A DNA stretch of 64,000 bases from ZC4RG20 sp964553875 (GCA_964553875.1 CAZKNH010000001.1:62001-126000); one strand, 5' to 3'; shown: positions 1 through 9,396, counted from the stretch's first letter. Program-made: numbers and translations. The notes: generated by a model from the sequence alone, not told the origin.

Positions 1-975
1 GAGCAGACGATCGAGACCGGCGCGATGCCCGAGATACCGGTGAAGATCATGATGAACGTCGGCAACCCGGACCGTGCGTTCGCGTTCGCGTCGCTGCCGC
101 ATCGAGGCGTCGGGCTCGCGCGGCTCGAGTTCATCATCAACCGTATGATCGGCGTGCATCCGCTCGCGCTGATCGAGTACGACGCTCAGGATGACGCGGT
201 GCGCACGCAGATCGACGAGATGATGGCCGGTTATCCGGACCCGGTCACGTTCTTCGTCGAGAAGCTCGCAGAAGGCATCGGCAGCATCGCGGCTGCGTTC
301 GCGCCGGAACCGGTCATCGTGCGCCTCTCCGATTTCAAGTCGAACGAGTATGCGAACCTCGTCGGCGGACGACGTTACGAGCCGCTCGAGGAGAACCCGA
401 TGCTCGGCTTCCGCGGTGCGTCGCGTTATCTCGACGACTCGTTCAAGCCGTGCTTCGAGCTCGAGTGCCGTGCGCTCAGGCGCGTGCGCGAGGACATGGG
501 GCTCACGAACGTCGCCGTCATGGTGCCGTTCGTGCGCACGGTCGAAGAAGGGCGCCGCGTCGTCGAGCTTCTCGCCGCGAACGGGCTCGAGCGGGGACGC
601 GACGGGTTACGAGTCATCATGATGTGCGAGATCCCGTCGAACGCGCTGCTCGCGGATCGGTTTCTCGAGCACTTCGACGGGATGTCGATCGGCTCGAACG
701 ACATGACGCAGCTCACGCTCGGCCTCGACCGCGACTCCGCGAAGGTTGCGGCATTGTTCGACGAGCGCGACGAAGCGGTGAAGAAGCTGCTCGCGATGGC
801 GATCGAGGCATGCACGCGGCGCGGCAAGTACATCGGCATCTGCGGGCAGGGGCCGTCGGACCACGCGGATTTCGCGGCATGGCTGCTCGAGCAGGGCATC
901 GAAAGCATGTCGTTGAACCCGGATTCCGTGATCGATACCTGGCTCTATCTCGCGGAGCAGATGCCGCGAAAGTAG
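1..975 (+). CDS. ppsA: Phosphoenolpyruvate synthase, C-terminal part (5' truncated by window edge)
   Basis: The frame is open from base 1, so the gene begins upstream; about 324 codons are visible. The protein is the PEP-utilising TIM-barrel domain of PEP synthase (pyruvate + ATP + water to PEP + AMP + Pi, gluconeogenesis, cytoplasm). Visible family marks are the RLSDFKSNEYANLVGG stretch, LGFRGASRY, the GSNDMTQLTLGLDRDS motif and a CGQGPSD motif carrying the catalytic Cys of this family. The N-terminal ATP-grasp and phosphohistidine domains lie outside the window. It ends at a TAG about 250 bases before the next gene. Identification as PpsA rather than PpdK rests on the SNDMTQLTLGLDRDS form, which is typical of PEP synthases. 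Confidence 0.93.
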   Translation, partial: EQTIETGAMPEIPVKIMMNVGNPDRAFAFASLPHRGVGLARLEFIINRMIGVHPLALIEYDAQDDAVRTQIDEMMAGYPDPVTFFVEKLAEGIGSIAAAFAPEPVIVRLSDFKSNEYANLVGGRRYEPLEENPMLGFRGASRYLDDSFKPCFELECRALRRVREDMGLTNVAVMVPFVRTVEEGRRVVELLAANGLERGRDGLRVIMMCEIPSNALLADRFLEHFDGMSIGSNDMTQLTLGLDRDSAKVAALFDERDEAVKKLLAMAIEACTRRGKYIGICGQGPSDHADFAAWLLEQGIESMSLNPDSVIDTWLYLAEQMPRK

Positions 976-1158
976 CCGCGCGAGCGGCATGCCCCCTTTG
1001 TGCCCCAGTGAAAGATGCTCATCGTCTCTGGGGCATGACGACGTCGCATAGCGGGCGCGCGTCACCGTGCGCTTCGGATCGTCATGTTCGCAGCGAACGC
1101 CGTGCAATAACCGCTTCCAGGTTGGAGTAGCGCGGCGCTCGTGCGCGCGGAGGCTGTA

Positions 1159-1187
1159 TTGACCGCTCTCGATGCCAAAGCGATACT
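1159..1187 (+). promoter_or_regulatory. Candidate sigma-70 promoter for the TonB-dependent receptor
   Basis: TTGACC at 1159-1164 (consensus TTGACA) is followed after exactly 17 bases by GATACT at 1182-1187 (consensus TATAAT, 4 of 6). It sits about 40 bases upstream of the receptor start, with a strong GGGGGAG ribosome-binding site between. This is sequence inference only. Confidence 0.45.
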
Positions 1188-1228
1188 CGAAGAAATGACA
1201 TAACCTCATTCGTCGGGGGGAGACGTAA

Positions 1229-4200
1229 ATGAGTTGGTCTCACATGCCGGGCATTCGTAGAACGCTGATGGCCTCGGCTGTCGTGGTCGCCATTGCGGGC
1301 ATGGCTCAGAAGCCCGCCGTTGCTCAGGATTCTTCCGTCGAGGAGGTTGTCGTCACCGGCAGCCGAATCGTGCGCCGCGACTACGAGGCGCAAACCCCGA
1401 TCGTCACGCTCGACGCGCAGGCGTTCGCCGAGCGGACCAACATCGGTCTCGAGGCGACGCTGAATCAGCTGCCGCAGTTCACGGTCGCGGGCACTCAGTC
1501 GCAGGCGAGCCCGGCCGGAACGCCGTTCCCGCAAGCGGCCGCCGCGCCCGGCGCCGCGACGATCAATCTGCGCGGTCTCGGGTTGAACCGCACGCTCGTG
1601 CTGCTGGACGGCCGGCGCGTGCAGCCGATCAACGGCCTGCTCGTCGTCGACCTGAACTCGATTCCTTCGTCCGCGATCGAGCGGGTCGAGATCATCACCG
1701 GCGGCGCGGCCGCGGTCTACGGCGCCGATGCGATCGCGGGCGTCGTGAACTTCATCCTGAAGAGAGACTTCGAAGGTTTCGACATCAACGCGCAGTACAG
1801 CATTACCGAGGAAGGCGACGGCGCGGAGCGCTCCATCAGCGGCCTCTTCGGCGCGAACTTCGCGGACGGGCGCGGCAACGTGCTGCTCGGTGCCGACTAC
1901 AGCCAGCGCGACATCATTTACGGCAAGGATCGCGAGTGGGTCAGGCGCGGGTGGGACGATCCGGGCACGAACCCCGGCGGTCTCGGCAGCTCGAACCTGT
2001 CGCAGTATCAGGTCAATCCGTTCAACGCCCCGACGATCGGCTGGATAGCACCCGGCCGCAACTACTTCATCGATCAGAACGGTAACGTCTTCGATGCGCA
2101 GGATCCGCTGAACCCGGAGCATCCGTACACGGGACCGTTGGGCGGCGAGTCGGGGTACAAGCTGAATCACGTGACCGGCGCGCTTGGATGGGACGACCGG
2201 GAGCACAACTACCTGCAGATTCCGCTCGATCGCTACGCGCTCTTCGGCTCGGGCCGCTTCCGGCTCGCGGACAACGTCGAGGTGTTCGCCGAGACGCGCT
2301 TCTCGGAGACCTTCACGGTCGCGCGAGGCTTCACGTCCGGCGTGTTCAACGTCTGGTCGCCGACGATCCCGTTCAATCCGGAGTACGACGATCCGAACTC
2401 GCCGACGTTCGGCCCGCCGCCGGACGGCTCGCCGTGGCACCCGGTGCCCCCGCAGCTCGGCGCGCTCCTCGCGTCGCGGCCCGATCCAACCGAGCCGTGG
2501 ATTTACGTCGGCGGGCTCGATTACCTCGAAAACTTCAGGACCGAGACGACGAGCAACGTCTATCAGGTCATCGGCGGTCTCAGGGGCGAAGCGACGGTCG
2601 GCAGCCGCGAGTGGAACTGGGAAGCGTACGCGTCGCACGGCAAGACGACGGTGAACGCGCGGCAGCCCGAAGGCTTCCCATATCTGCCGCGGCTCCAGAA
2701 CCTCTTCAACGCGAACCTGTACGGACGCGATTTCGATATCTCGCAGCTGCCGGGCTACCAGCCTCTGGCGGTGACGGGTCACTGCACGTCCGGCTTGCCG
2801 ATCTTCAACGAGGACGGCAGCGTCAATAACACGCCGTTCGTGTCGAAGGACTGCGCGGACTACGTCGTCCTCAGGATGAACTCGATCACCTCGCTGTCGC
2901 AGAACGTCGTCGAGGCGAACGTCACGGGCTCGCTCGCCGACTTGCCCGCCGGCGAGCTGCTGTTCGCGTTCGGCGGGGCGTACCGCGAGGAGAATTTCTC
3001 GTTCCATCCCGATTCGGGCTACAACGCGAATCAGGATTATCCGAACGTCATCCAGAACATCATTCTGCCGGTCGAGGTCACGGGCAGCACCGACGTGAAG
3101 GAGATCTACGCGGAGCTCGCGATTCCGCTGCTGCGCGACAAGAAGTTCGTCCAGCTGCTCGAGATCAGCCCCGGCATCCGATACTCGGACTACAACACCG
3201 TGGGTTCGGTCGAGACGTCGAAGGTGCTGTTCGACTGGCGCGTGAACGATCGGCTCCGGTTCCGCGGAGGCCGACAGCTCGCCAACCGCGCGCCCAACGT
3301 GACGGAGCTCTTCACGCCGCGCGGCGGCAGCGCGCTCGAAGGCAACGCGCAGGACGCGTGCGGATACTGGCCGACCGCGACGCAGCCGTGGGGCAACAGG
3401 CCGGAGAACCCGAACCGCTACAATCTGCAGGCCCTCTGTCAGTATCTGATGATGCGGGACGGCGCACCGCCCGAGCTCTACGAGCCCGGCCAGCCGAGCG
3501 CGGACACGTGGGCGTACAACGTCTTCGGCGCGACCAACAACTTCCCGTTCTCGATCGGCGTCGTCGAAGGCAATCCGAACCTCCAGTCCGAAGAGGCCGA
3601 CACGTTCACGCTCGGCTTCGTGCTGAACTTCGAGCCGGTCACGCTTGCCGTCGACTGGTACGAGATCGACCTCAAGGACGCGATCGATACGCCGGCCTTC
3701 GCGACGATCTACCAGCAGTGCATGGACCCGAGGTTCAACCCGCTGATGGCGTCGCCGGCCGGCACGTATACCGGTGCGGAGCTTGCCGCGGGCAATCAGT
3801 TCTGCCAGTACATCAACCGCGAATACGTCGGCGGTGAGCCGCTCACGCCGGGGAACTTCGGCGCGGCGCGAACGTTCGATGCGCAGTACACGAATCTCGG
3901 CGGACTCAAGTCCGAGGGCTTCGACGTGCAGGTCGATTGGCGGTTCGACGTCGGCGTCGGTCTGATGAACCTGAACGTCGTCGCGAGCTTCCTCGACACG
4001 TACTCGGAGCAGGCGTTCAGCGGTGCTCAGCCGATCGACTACGCCGGCACGCTGTTCAACTCGTCGTACGACTATCGGACGTTCACGACGCTGCGCTTCG
4101 ACAAGGGGCCGTGGTCGCTCGGCCTGCGCTGGACGCATTGGCCGTCGATCGACCCGCAGCCCGGCTCGTCGGCCGACGCGTTCGGCACGGAGTCGCACGA

Positions 4201-4390
4201 CCGGTTCGACCTGTTCGGGAACTGGTCGTTCGGCGATCGATACCGGCTCCGCTTCGGCATCGACAATCTGCTCGACGAAGATCCCGCGGTCGTCGGCAGG
4301 ACGCGGACGAACAACGCGCTGAACTCGACGAACACGAACTACGATCCGTTCGGGCGTCGATACTTCGTCGGCCTGTCGGTGTCGATGTGA
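1229..4390 (+). CDS. TonB-dependent outer-membrane receptor
   Basis: A 1053-residue outer-membrane active-transport receptor. Residues 1-33 form a Sec signal peptide ending in a PAVAQ-type cleavage site. A TonB-box-like EEVVVTGSRI follows at about 37-46, then the plug domain (NLRGLGLNRTLVLLDGRR and YGADAIAGVVNFILKR segments) and a long beta-barrel ending in an aromatic-rich strand (RRYFVGLSVSM). The form without an STN domain, with a VTGSRI box and NLRGLG plug, is typical of the large carbohydrate/oligomer-type receptors of Xanthomonadales and Sphingomonadales; the substrate cannot be read. The start is fixed by GGGGGAG just upstream. A hairpin follows the stop and probably terminates transcription. 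Neighbouring sugar-type enzymes are consistent with, but do not prove, a carbohydrate substrate. Confidence 0.92.
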   Translation: MSWSHMPGIRRTLMASAVVVAIAGMAQKPAVAQDSSVEEVVVTGSRIVRRDYEAQTPIVTLDAQAFAERTNIGLEATLNQLPQFTVAGTQSQASPAGTPFPQAAAAPGAATINLRGLGLNRTLVLLDGRRVQPINGLLVVDLNSIPSSAIERVEIITGGAAAVYGADAIAGVVNFILKRDFEGFDINAQYSITEEGDGAERSISGLFGANFADGRGNVLLGADYSQRDIIYGKDREWVRRGWDDPGTNPGGLGSSNLSQYQVNPFNAPTIGWIAPGRNYFIDQNGNVFDAQDPLNPEHPYTGPLGGESGYKLNHVTGALGWDDREHNYLQIPLDRYALFGSGRFRLADNVEVFAETRFSETFTVARGFTSGVFNVWSPTIPFNPEYDDPNSPTFGPPPDGSPWHPVPPQLGALLASRPDPTEPWIYVGGLDYLENFRTETTSNVYQVIGGLRGEATVGSREWNWEAYASHGKTTVNARQPEGFPYLPRLQNLFNANLYGRDFDISQLPGYQPLAVTGHCTSGLPIFNEDGSVNNTPFVSKDCADYVVLRMNSITSLSQNVVEANVTGSLADLPAGELLFAFGGAYREENFSFHPDSGYNANQDYPNVIQNIILPVEVTGSTDVKEIYAELAIPLLRDKKFVQLLEISPGIRYSDYNTVGSVETSKVLFDWRVNDRLRFRGGRQLANRAPNVTELFTPRGGSALEGNAQDACGYWPTATQPWGNRPENPNRYNLQALCQYLMMRDGAPPELYEPGQPSADTWAYNVFGATNNFPFSIGVVEGNPNLQSEEADTFTLGFVLNFEPVTLAVDWYEIDLKDAIDTPAFATIYQQCMDPRFNPLMASPAGTYTGAELAAGNQFCQYINREYVGGEPLTPGNFGAARTFDAQYTNLGGLKSEGFDVQVDWRFDVGVGLMNLNVVASFLDTYSEQAFSGAQPIDYAGTLFNSSYDYRTFTTLRFDKGPWSLGLRWTHWPSIDPQPGSSADAFGTESHDRFDLFGNWSFGDRYRLRFGIDNLLDEDPAVVGRTRTNNALNSTNTNYDPFGRRYFVGLSVSM

Positions 4391-4395
4391 AATTC

Positions 4396-4440
4396 GTGTC
4401 AGACACCTTTTTCGGCGAAGCCGAAATAGGTGTCTGACAC
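4396..4440. repeat. GTGTCAGACACCT palindrome, likely bidirectional terminator
   Basis: A near-perfect hairpin: 13-base arms GTGTCAGACACCT (4396-4408) and AGGTGTCTGACAC (4428-4440), one T/T mismatch, then a 7-bp inner stem TTTCGGC/GCCGAAA closing on a GAA loop. It lies in the 59 bases between two convergent genes, where a bidirectional terminator is expected. The GTGTCAGACAC core resembles extragenic palindromes associated with REP-type (RAYT) transposases in gammaproteobacteria; that link is inferred. Confidence 0.8.
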
Positions 4441-4449
4441 ATGGGACGC

Positions 4450-5343
4450 TCAGTAGACCGTGAGGATGTCGTAACCCACCGCAATGCTGATCAGCGGATT
4501 GCGGCCCGGGCTCGGATAGATCTCCTGCGCGACGAACCCGTCGTAGCCCATCGCGACCATCTCGCGTGCAATGAAGCGGTAATCGAGCTCGCCCTGGTCG
4601 ATCTCGCCGCGCGACGGCACGCCCGCGACGTGGACATGGCAAATCATGTCGAGGTTGTCGCGCATCGTGCGCACGACGTCGCCGTTCGCGATCTGCACGT
4701 GATAGAAATCGTAGACGATCTTCACATTCGGCGAGCCGACGCGGCGGCAGACGTCGAAGCCCCAGTTGATGTCGTCGAAGACCTGATCGGTTCGGTTGTC
4801 CGACTCGACCTTCGAGTTCGTGATCTCCATGCAGAGGATCACGCCCTTCTCCTCGGCATACGGCGCGACACGCGACAGGATCTCGACGGCGTTGTCCGCG
4901 CCTTCTTCGCGTGACATGCCGCGCCGCTCTCCGGGCAGCGCGATCAGGTTCGGGCAGCCGACCTCGGCGCACATGTCGATACCGGCTCGCGTCGCTTCCT
5001 CGATCCGGTCGTGCAGCTCTCGGCGGATCAGGCCGTCCTGGAACGTCGTGCCGGTGCCGGTCATCATGGCGGGCGTGAGCCCGTACTCCTGAAGCACCGG
5101 GATCTCGTCAGGCTGCGGCAGATCCATCCCCGCGAACCCGAGCGCCGCGAGCACCTCGCAGCGCTCGCGAATATCGAGGCGCAGATCGCCCCAGACCTGC
5201 GGCATCACGCTTTGCTTGAGCTTCCCCTGGCGTATACCAGGCTCGAGCGCGCGTGCCGCCTGCGACGCGAGCAGCGGCGACGCCGCGAGCACGGAGAGAA
5301 GCTCCCGCCGGCTGAATGGTCTTTTCCTTATCAGGATGTGCAT
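4450..5343 (-). CDS. Tat-exported hydroxypyruvate isomerase-like TIM-barrel protein (AP endonuclease 2 superfamily)
   Basis: About 297 residues. The N-terminus carries a twin-arginine signal (RKRPFSRRELLSVLAASPLL) followed by an AxA-like cleavage region, so the protein is probably exported folded. The rest is a xylose-isomerase-like TIM barrel: ICLMEITNSK-type Glu strand, KIVYDFYHVQ metal-binding Asp/His, CHVHVAGVP and VAQEIYPSP strands, as in hydroxypyruvate isomerases and sugar-phosphate isomerases/epimerases. The exact substrate is unknown. The start at 5343 is preferred over 5367 because GGGGAAG precedes it by about seven bases. It converges on the upstream TonB receptor across a shared hairpin and lies divergent to the PQQ-type dehydrogenase, suggesting a small sugar-related patch. 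Confidence 0.82.
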   Translation of the reverse strand: MHILIRKRPFSRRELLSVLAASPLLASQAARALEPGIRQGKLKQSVMPQVWGDLRLDIRERCEVLAALGFAGMDLPQPDEIPVLQEYGLTPAMMTGTGTTFQDGLIRRELHDRIEEATRAGIDMCAEVGCPNLIALPGERRGMSREEGADNAVEILSRVAPYAEEKGVILCMEITNSKVESDNRTDQVFDDINWGFDVCRRVGSPNVKIVYDFYHVQIANGDVVRTMRDNLDMICHVHVAGVPSRGEIDQGELDYRFIAREMVAMGYDGFVAQEIYPSPGRNPLISIAVGYDILTVY

Positions 5344-5578
5344 CGTTCTTCCCCTCGACGAGCGCACTGCATCACGGGCCCGGGTCGAGCGTACAGCAGT
5401 CGCCGGGCGCCGGAAAGGAGGAGCCGATGGCGGCAGCGGGATGCGCCGCGCGCCCGGAGCCCCGCCTTGCGGTTGCGCATGCGACGTAACGCCGATCTAA
5501 TTGGCGGTCGACAAGATCGATAACAAAAGCCCGGAGAGGGCTTGCGAAGTCCGTCAAGCCATATCGGAAAGATTTGCA

Positions 5579-6754
5579 ATGAAGATACGTGTCTCGCTCG
5601 CGGCCGTCGCCGCGGTCTTTCTCGCTCCTGCGCCGCTTCTCGCTCAGATCGGCGTGCCCGCGCGGCCGCTGCCCGACGAGCCTTTCATCATCGAGACGGC
5701 TGAGCAGCCGCAGGTGCGCGTCACCGTGATGAAGGGCCTCGAGCTCCCTTGGGATCTCGCGTTCCTGCCGAACGGCGACATCCTCGTGACGGAGCGATCG
5801 CGGGGGCAGCTCCGCATCGTGCGCGACGGTGTGCTCGATCCACAGCCGATCACCGGGCTTCCCGATATCTATACGGGAGGCGGCGGCGGGCTCATGTCGG
5901 TCGCCGTCCATCCGCGTTTCGAAGAGAACGGCTGGGTGTACGTGACCTACACGAAGGCCGCGGCGCGCGGCCGGCGCGCCGTGGGTCTTGCGCGCGGCCG
6001 CCTCGACGGGATGACGTTGAAGGACGTCAGCGAGATCTTCGCGGCCGACGAGCCGGGCGGCGGCCCGCCTCCGGGCTTGCCGCTCCTCTTCGGGCCCGAC
6101 GGCTTCCTCTACATGGGCATCGGCGGGGCGAACGACGAGATCGCGCAGCGCGGTGATTCGTACTACGGCAAGGTGCTGCGGCTCCGCGACGACGGGAGCC
6201 CCGCGGAGAACCCGTTCGCGAACGTTCCGGGCTTCAAGCCCGAGATCTACACCGTCGGTCACCGCAATATGATCGGCATGACCGTCCATCCGACGACCGG
6301 CGAGATCTGGCAGAACGAGAACGGTCCGCTCGGCGGGGACGAAGTGAATATCCTGAAGCCGGGCGCGAACTACGGCTGGCCGCTCGTGAGCTACGGACGC
6401 GATTACAGCGGCGCGCCCGTCTCGAAGCTGCGGACGATGGTCGGCGTCGAGGATCCGGTGCTCTTCTGGAATCCGTCGATCGCGATCTCCGGCATGACGT
6501 TCTATACGGGCGACGCGTTCCCCGCGTGGCGGAACAATCTCTTCGTAGGGGGGCTCCAGCTCGGGCGCATCCCGCGGACCGGACAGATGCATCGCGTCGT
6601 GTTCAACGATCAGTGGCAGGAGATCCGTCGCGAGGCGATTTTCGTCGAGCTGCGGCAGCGGATTCGCGACGTCGAGCAGGGGCCCGACGGCTTGCTGTAC
6701 GTGCTGACGGACGAGCAGGACGGCGCGCTGCTCAAGCTCGAGCCCGTCGAATAG
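5579..6754 (+). CDS. PQQ-dependent sugar dehydrogenase (glucose/sorbosone dehydrogenase family)
   Basis: A 391-residue exported protein with a Sec signal (MKIRVSLAAVAAVFLAPAPLLAQ). Its six-bladed propeller shows the family landmarks: LPWDLAFLPNGDILVTER, GLMSVAVHPRFEENGWVY, the YTVGHRNMIGM strand, WQNENGPLGGDEVN and GANYGWP, which together form the soluble-GDH-like PQQ and calcium site. It would oxidise an aldose or related sugar in the periplasm, passing electrons to an acceptor. Start chosen at 5579 because GGAAAG precedes it and the signal peptide then begins cleanly; upstream in-frame codons look non-coding. RidA follows 37 bases downstream and may be co-transcribed. No PQQ biosynthesis genes are in view. 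Confidence 0.9.
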   Translation: MKIRVSLAAVAAVFLAPAPLLAQIGVPARPLPDEPFIIETAEQPQVRVTVMKGLELPWDLAFLPNGDILVTERSRGQLRIVRDGVLDPQPITGLPDIYTGGGGGLMSVAVHPRFEENGWVYVTYTKAAARGRRAVGLARGRLDGMTLKDVSEIFAADEPGGGPPPGLPLLFGPDGFLYMGIGGANDEIAQRGDSYYGKVLRLRDDGSPAENPFANVPGFKPEIYTVGHRNMIGMTVHPTTGEIWQNENGPLGGDEVNILKPGANYGWPLVSYGRDYSGAPVSKLRTMVGVEDPVLFWNPSIAISGMTFYTGDAFPAWRNNLFVGGLQLGRIPRTGQMHRVVFNDQWQEIRREAIFVELRQRIRDVEQGPDGLLYVLTDEQDGALLKLEPVE

Positions 6755-6791
6755 GCTTCGAACCGCGACGACATCGTACGGGAGCACTCGA

Positions 6792-7187
6792 ATGGACATG
6801 AAAGCGATCAATCCGTGGCGCTGGCAGGACCCGCTGCATTTCGCACAAGGCGTCGAGACGCGCGGCGAAGAGCGCGTGCTCTACTGCGCCGGTCAGACGT
6901 CCGTCGACGCGGAAGGCAGGCCGCTTCATCCTGGCGACATGGCGAAACAGCTCGAGCGCGCGTTCGACAATCTCGAGACGGTGTTGTCGCAGGCAGGCCT
7001 CACGCTCGCGAACGTCGTGCGGCTCAACTACTACGTGACCGACATGGAGGCGTTCGCCAATGCGCGCGACGTCATCGCGGCGCGGCTAGGGCCGCTCGCC
7101 GTCAAGCCGTGCGGATGCCTGCTCGGCGTCGCGCGCCTCTCGCGGCCGGAGCTCCTCGTGGAGATCGAAGCGACCGCCGTCGGTTGA
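6792..7187 (+). CDS. RidA/YjgF/UK114 family protein
   Basis: A 131-residue protein of the RidA fold. Members deaminate reactive enamine/imine intermediates (for example 2-aminoacrylate) or act as related lyases, as trimers. Visible features are the CAGQTSVDAEGRPLHPGDM segment, VVRLNYYVTDMEAF and the C-terminal VARLSRPELLVEIEA, where the conserved arginine of the carboxylate-binding site falls. Because the N-terminus is longer and more divergent than in core RidA, it may belong to one of the Rid1-7 paralogue groups rather than true RidA. A GGGAG site precedes the ATG. It follows the sugar dehydrogenase with a 37-base gap. Confidence 0.85.
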   Translation: MDMKAINPWRWQDPLHFAQGVETRGEERVLYCAGQTSVDAEGRPLHPGDMAKQLERAFDNLETVLSQAGLTLANVVRLNYYVTDMEAFANARDVIAARLGPLAVKPCGCLLGVARLSRPELLVEIEATAVG

Positions 7188-7438
7188 CGCGTGCAGTACG
7201 CGGCTCAACGCTGTCGAGCGAGAGGCCAATACACTTCGGTCGGTCGAACGGCATCACGACGTAGGCTAATCTCGGACGAGCGACGCGGCACGAGCAAGAA
7301 TCGTCAATATCGGGGATCGCCCCGTGCGTCGTTCTCGTGCGCCGGTTTGACAGGGTCGGCACCACGGCTTAAATACCGGAAGCACGGGTGAACGTGCGCG
7401 TGCGCGAGACGCGTGCTCGCTCGATTCGAGGGCTCCGA

Positions 7439-8071
7439 ATGACGAGAAGAGTGTCCGCCGTCCTGGCCTCGCTCTCGCTAGCAGCAATGTCCGCCTACGC
7501 GGACGTGAAGCTCAGGATCGACTTCATTCCGGGCACGCCCGCGCACGGCTATGCCGCGCGGACGTACGAGTCGATCTGGAACGAGCACGGCGAACGGATC
7601 GTCGCCGCGCTCGAGGCCCGCACGTGCATGCCGCTCGCCGAGGAGCACGTCGCGGCCGTCGTCGAGGATGCGACGAGCCATTCGGGCGGGCCGAATCATC
7701 CGATGCGGCTCCGTGCGAGCTATCCGCTCGCGCTCAAGCAGTCGACGCTCGTGCACGAGCTCGGACATCGCCACTTATGGCAGCTCGCGGAGCGGTTCGA
7801 TTACCTCGACGGGCACAAGACGCTCTACCTGATCCTCGATCGCGTCTGGGCCGACGTCTGGGGGGAGGAATTCGCCGCCGCGCAGATCCAGCGCGAATCC
7901 TCGTGGCTCGCGGACTACGACTACGCGGCCGCCTGGAGATGGGCGCTCAACCTCGTGCCCGCCGAGCGCGCGAGACTATGGAATCGGCTCCGGTGGATGA
8001 ATGGATTCACGGGCGATTGCGCCGGTCCGCTCGACGACCCGACGCAAAGCTTGTCGGCGGACGCCTCTTAG
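7439..8071 (+). CDS. Exported HELGH-motif protein, putative zinc metallopeptidase
   Basis: A 210-residue protein with a Sec signal (MTRRVSAVLASLSLAAMSAYA) and a mature part of about 190 residues. It carries HELGH at residues 106-110, the HExxH zinc-binding and catalytic signature, in a context (STLVHELGHRHLW) typical of gluzincin-like or peptidase-MA-like domains; a candidate third ligand may be E in VWGEEFAAAQ downstream. I do not recognise a named family. Start at 7439 is preferred over 7388 because the signal peptide then starts directly. Its stop overlaps the stop of the convergent permease gene by four bases. Confidence 0.7.
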   Translation: MTRRVSAVLASLSLAAMSAYADVKLRIDFIPGTPAHGYAARTYESIWNEHGERIVAALEARTCMPLAEEHVAAVVEDATSHSGGPNHPMRLRASYPLALKQSTLVHELGHRHLWQLAERFDYLDGHKTLYLILDRVWADVWGEEFAAAQIQRESSWLADYDYAAAWRWALNLVPAERARLWNRLRWMNGFTGDCAGPLDDPTQSLSADAS

Positions 8072-9396
8072 TCGTGGTCGAGCGTGCGGCCGCGATCGCG
8101 CAGCAGCGCGACGCAGCCCAGGCTCACGAGCGCCGTGAACGCGACGTACGCGGCGACCGCCGTCGACGTGCCGAAGAGCTGGAACAGCGTCAACGCGACG
8201 ATCGGCGCAGGGCCGCCCGCCGTGATCGACGCGAGCTGATAGCCGAGCGACGCGCCGCTGTAGCGTAGCCGCCCGGGGAACTGCTCCGCGATGTACGCCG
8301 CCTGCGGGCCGTACTGCAGGTCGTGCAGCGGGAGCCCCAGCACGATCGCGAGCCCGATGAGCCAGACGACGCCGCTGTCGAGCATCCCGAAGTAGATGAA
8401 CGGGAAGATCATCATCACGAGACACCCGATCGCCGTGATTCGCGGCCGGCCGATGATGTCCGACAGATGCCCGAAAAGCGGGATCACGAGCATCGAGACG
8501 ATCGCCTGCAGCATCACGAGGTTCAGCACGAATGCCCGCTCGAAGCCGAGCTGCTGCGTCGCGTACGTCAGCACGTACGTCGTGAAGATGTAGAACGGCG
8601 TCTGCTGCCCGGTGCGGAGGAGCGCCGTCAGCACCACCTCTTTCCAGTGATGACGCAGCACGGCCGCGACCGGCAGTGATTCGACGCGGCGCTGCTCGCG
8701 CACTTTCGCGAACACGGGCGTCTCGAGCACGCCGAGCCGGATATAGAGGCCGAGGAACACGAGCACGACGCTCGCGAGGAACGGGACGCGCCATCCCCAC
8801 TCGAGGAAGGCCTCCTCGGTCGTCGTCAGCGCCATCACGGCAAGCGCGCCGTTCGCGAGCACCATGCCCGCCGGCGCGCCGAACTGCGCGAAGCTCGTCG
8901 TGAAGCCGCGGCGCTTCGGATCCGTCCATTCGCCCGCCATCAGCACCGCGCCGCCCCATTCGCCTCCGACGCCGATGCCTTGCATGATCCGGAACACGGT
9001 GAGCAGCACCGCGCCCCAGATGCCGATCTGCTCGTAGTCGGGCACTAGACCGATGCCCATCGTCGCGACGCCCATCAGCACGAGCGTCGAGATCAGCGCC
9101 GCCTTGCGGCCGATGCGGTCGCCGAAATGACCGAAGAACGCCGCGCCGAACGGGCGGGCGACGAAGCCGACGAAGTAGGTCGCGAACGCGGCGAGCGTGC
9201 CGACGAACGGATCGGATTCGGGGAAAAACTTCTGCGGGAAGACGAGCGCCGCCGCGACGCCGTAGAGGAAGAAGTCGTACCACTCGATCGTCGTGCCGCT
9301 GGCCGATGCGGCCACGGCGCGGATCCGCATCCGCCGCTTGCTCTTTTCGTCGAGCGCGTCCGGAGCCTCGACGGCCGTCGTATCGGCCGCTACCAC
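8068..9396 (-). CDS. MFS metabolite:H+ symporter (MHS family, ProP/ShiA-like)
   Basis: About 442 residues with twelve predicted membrane segments. Diagnostic features are GHFGDRIGRKAAL between TM2 and TM3, RIMQGIGVGGEWGGA in TM4 and the EWYDFFLYG opening helix, all typical of the metabolite:H+ symporter subfamily that imports dicarboxylates, shikimate, proline/betaine and similar solutes. The substrate cannot be inferred. Two starts are possible: ATG at 9441, or GTG at 9396 which has GGAGAG five bases upstream and removes a non-helical Arg-rich extension; I use the latter. The gene is divergent from the glycine-zipper gene and convergent with the HELGH protein. Confidence 0.88.
   Translation of the reverse strand: MVAADTTAVEAPDALDEKSKRRMRIRAVAASASGTTIEWYDFFLYGVAAALVFPQKFFPESDPFVGTLAAFATYFVGFVARPFGAAFFGHFGDRIGRKAALISTLVLMGVATMGIGLVPDYEQIGIWGAVLLTVFRIMQGIGVGGEWGGAVLMAGEWTDPKRRGFTTSFAQFGAPAGMVLANGALAVMALTTTEEAFLEWGWRVPFLASVVLVFLGLYIRLGVLETPVFAKVREQRRVESLPVAAVLRHHWKEVVLTALLRTGQQTPFYIFTTYVLTYATQQLGFERAFVLNLVMLQAIVSMLVIPLFGHLSDIIGRPRITAIGCLVMMIFPFIYFGMLDSGVVWLIGLAIVLGLPLHDLQYGPQAAYIAEQFPGRLRYSGASLGYQLASITAGGPAPIVALTLFQLFGTSTAVAAYVAFTALVSLGCVALLRDRGRTLDHD

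Noticed and set aside
1082..4972. Minus-strand open frame of almost 1300 codons covering the TonB receptor
   Set aside because: It is antisense to a gene with a signal peptide, plug and barrel. Composition is Arg/Val/Asp-rich without motifs, as expected from GC-rich third positions.
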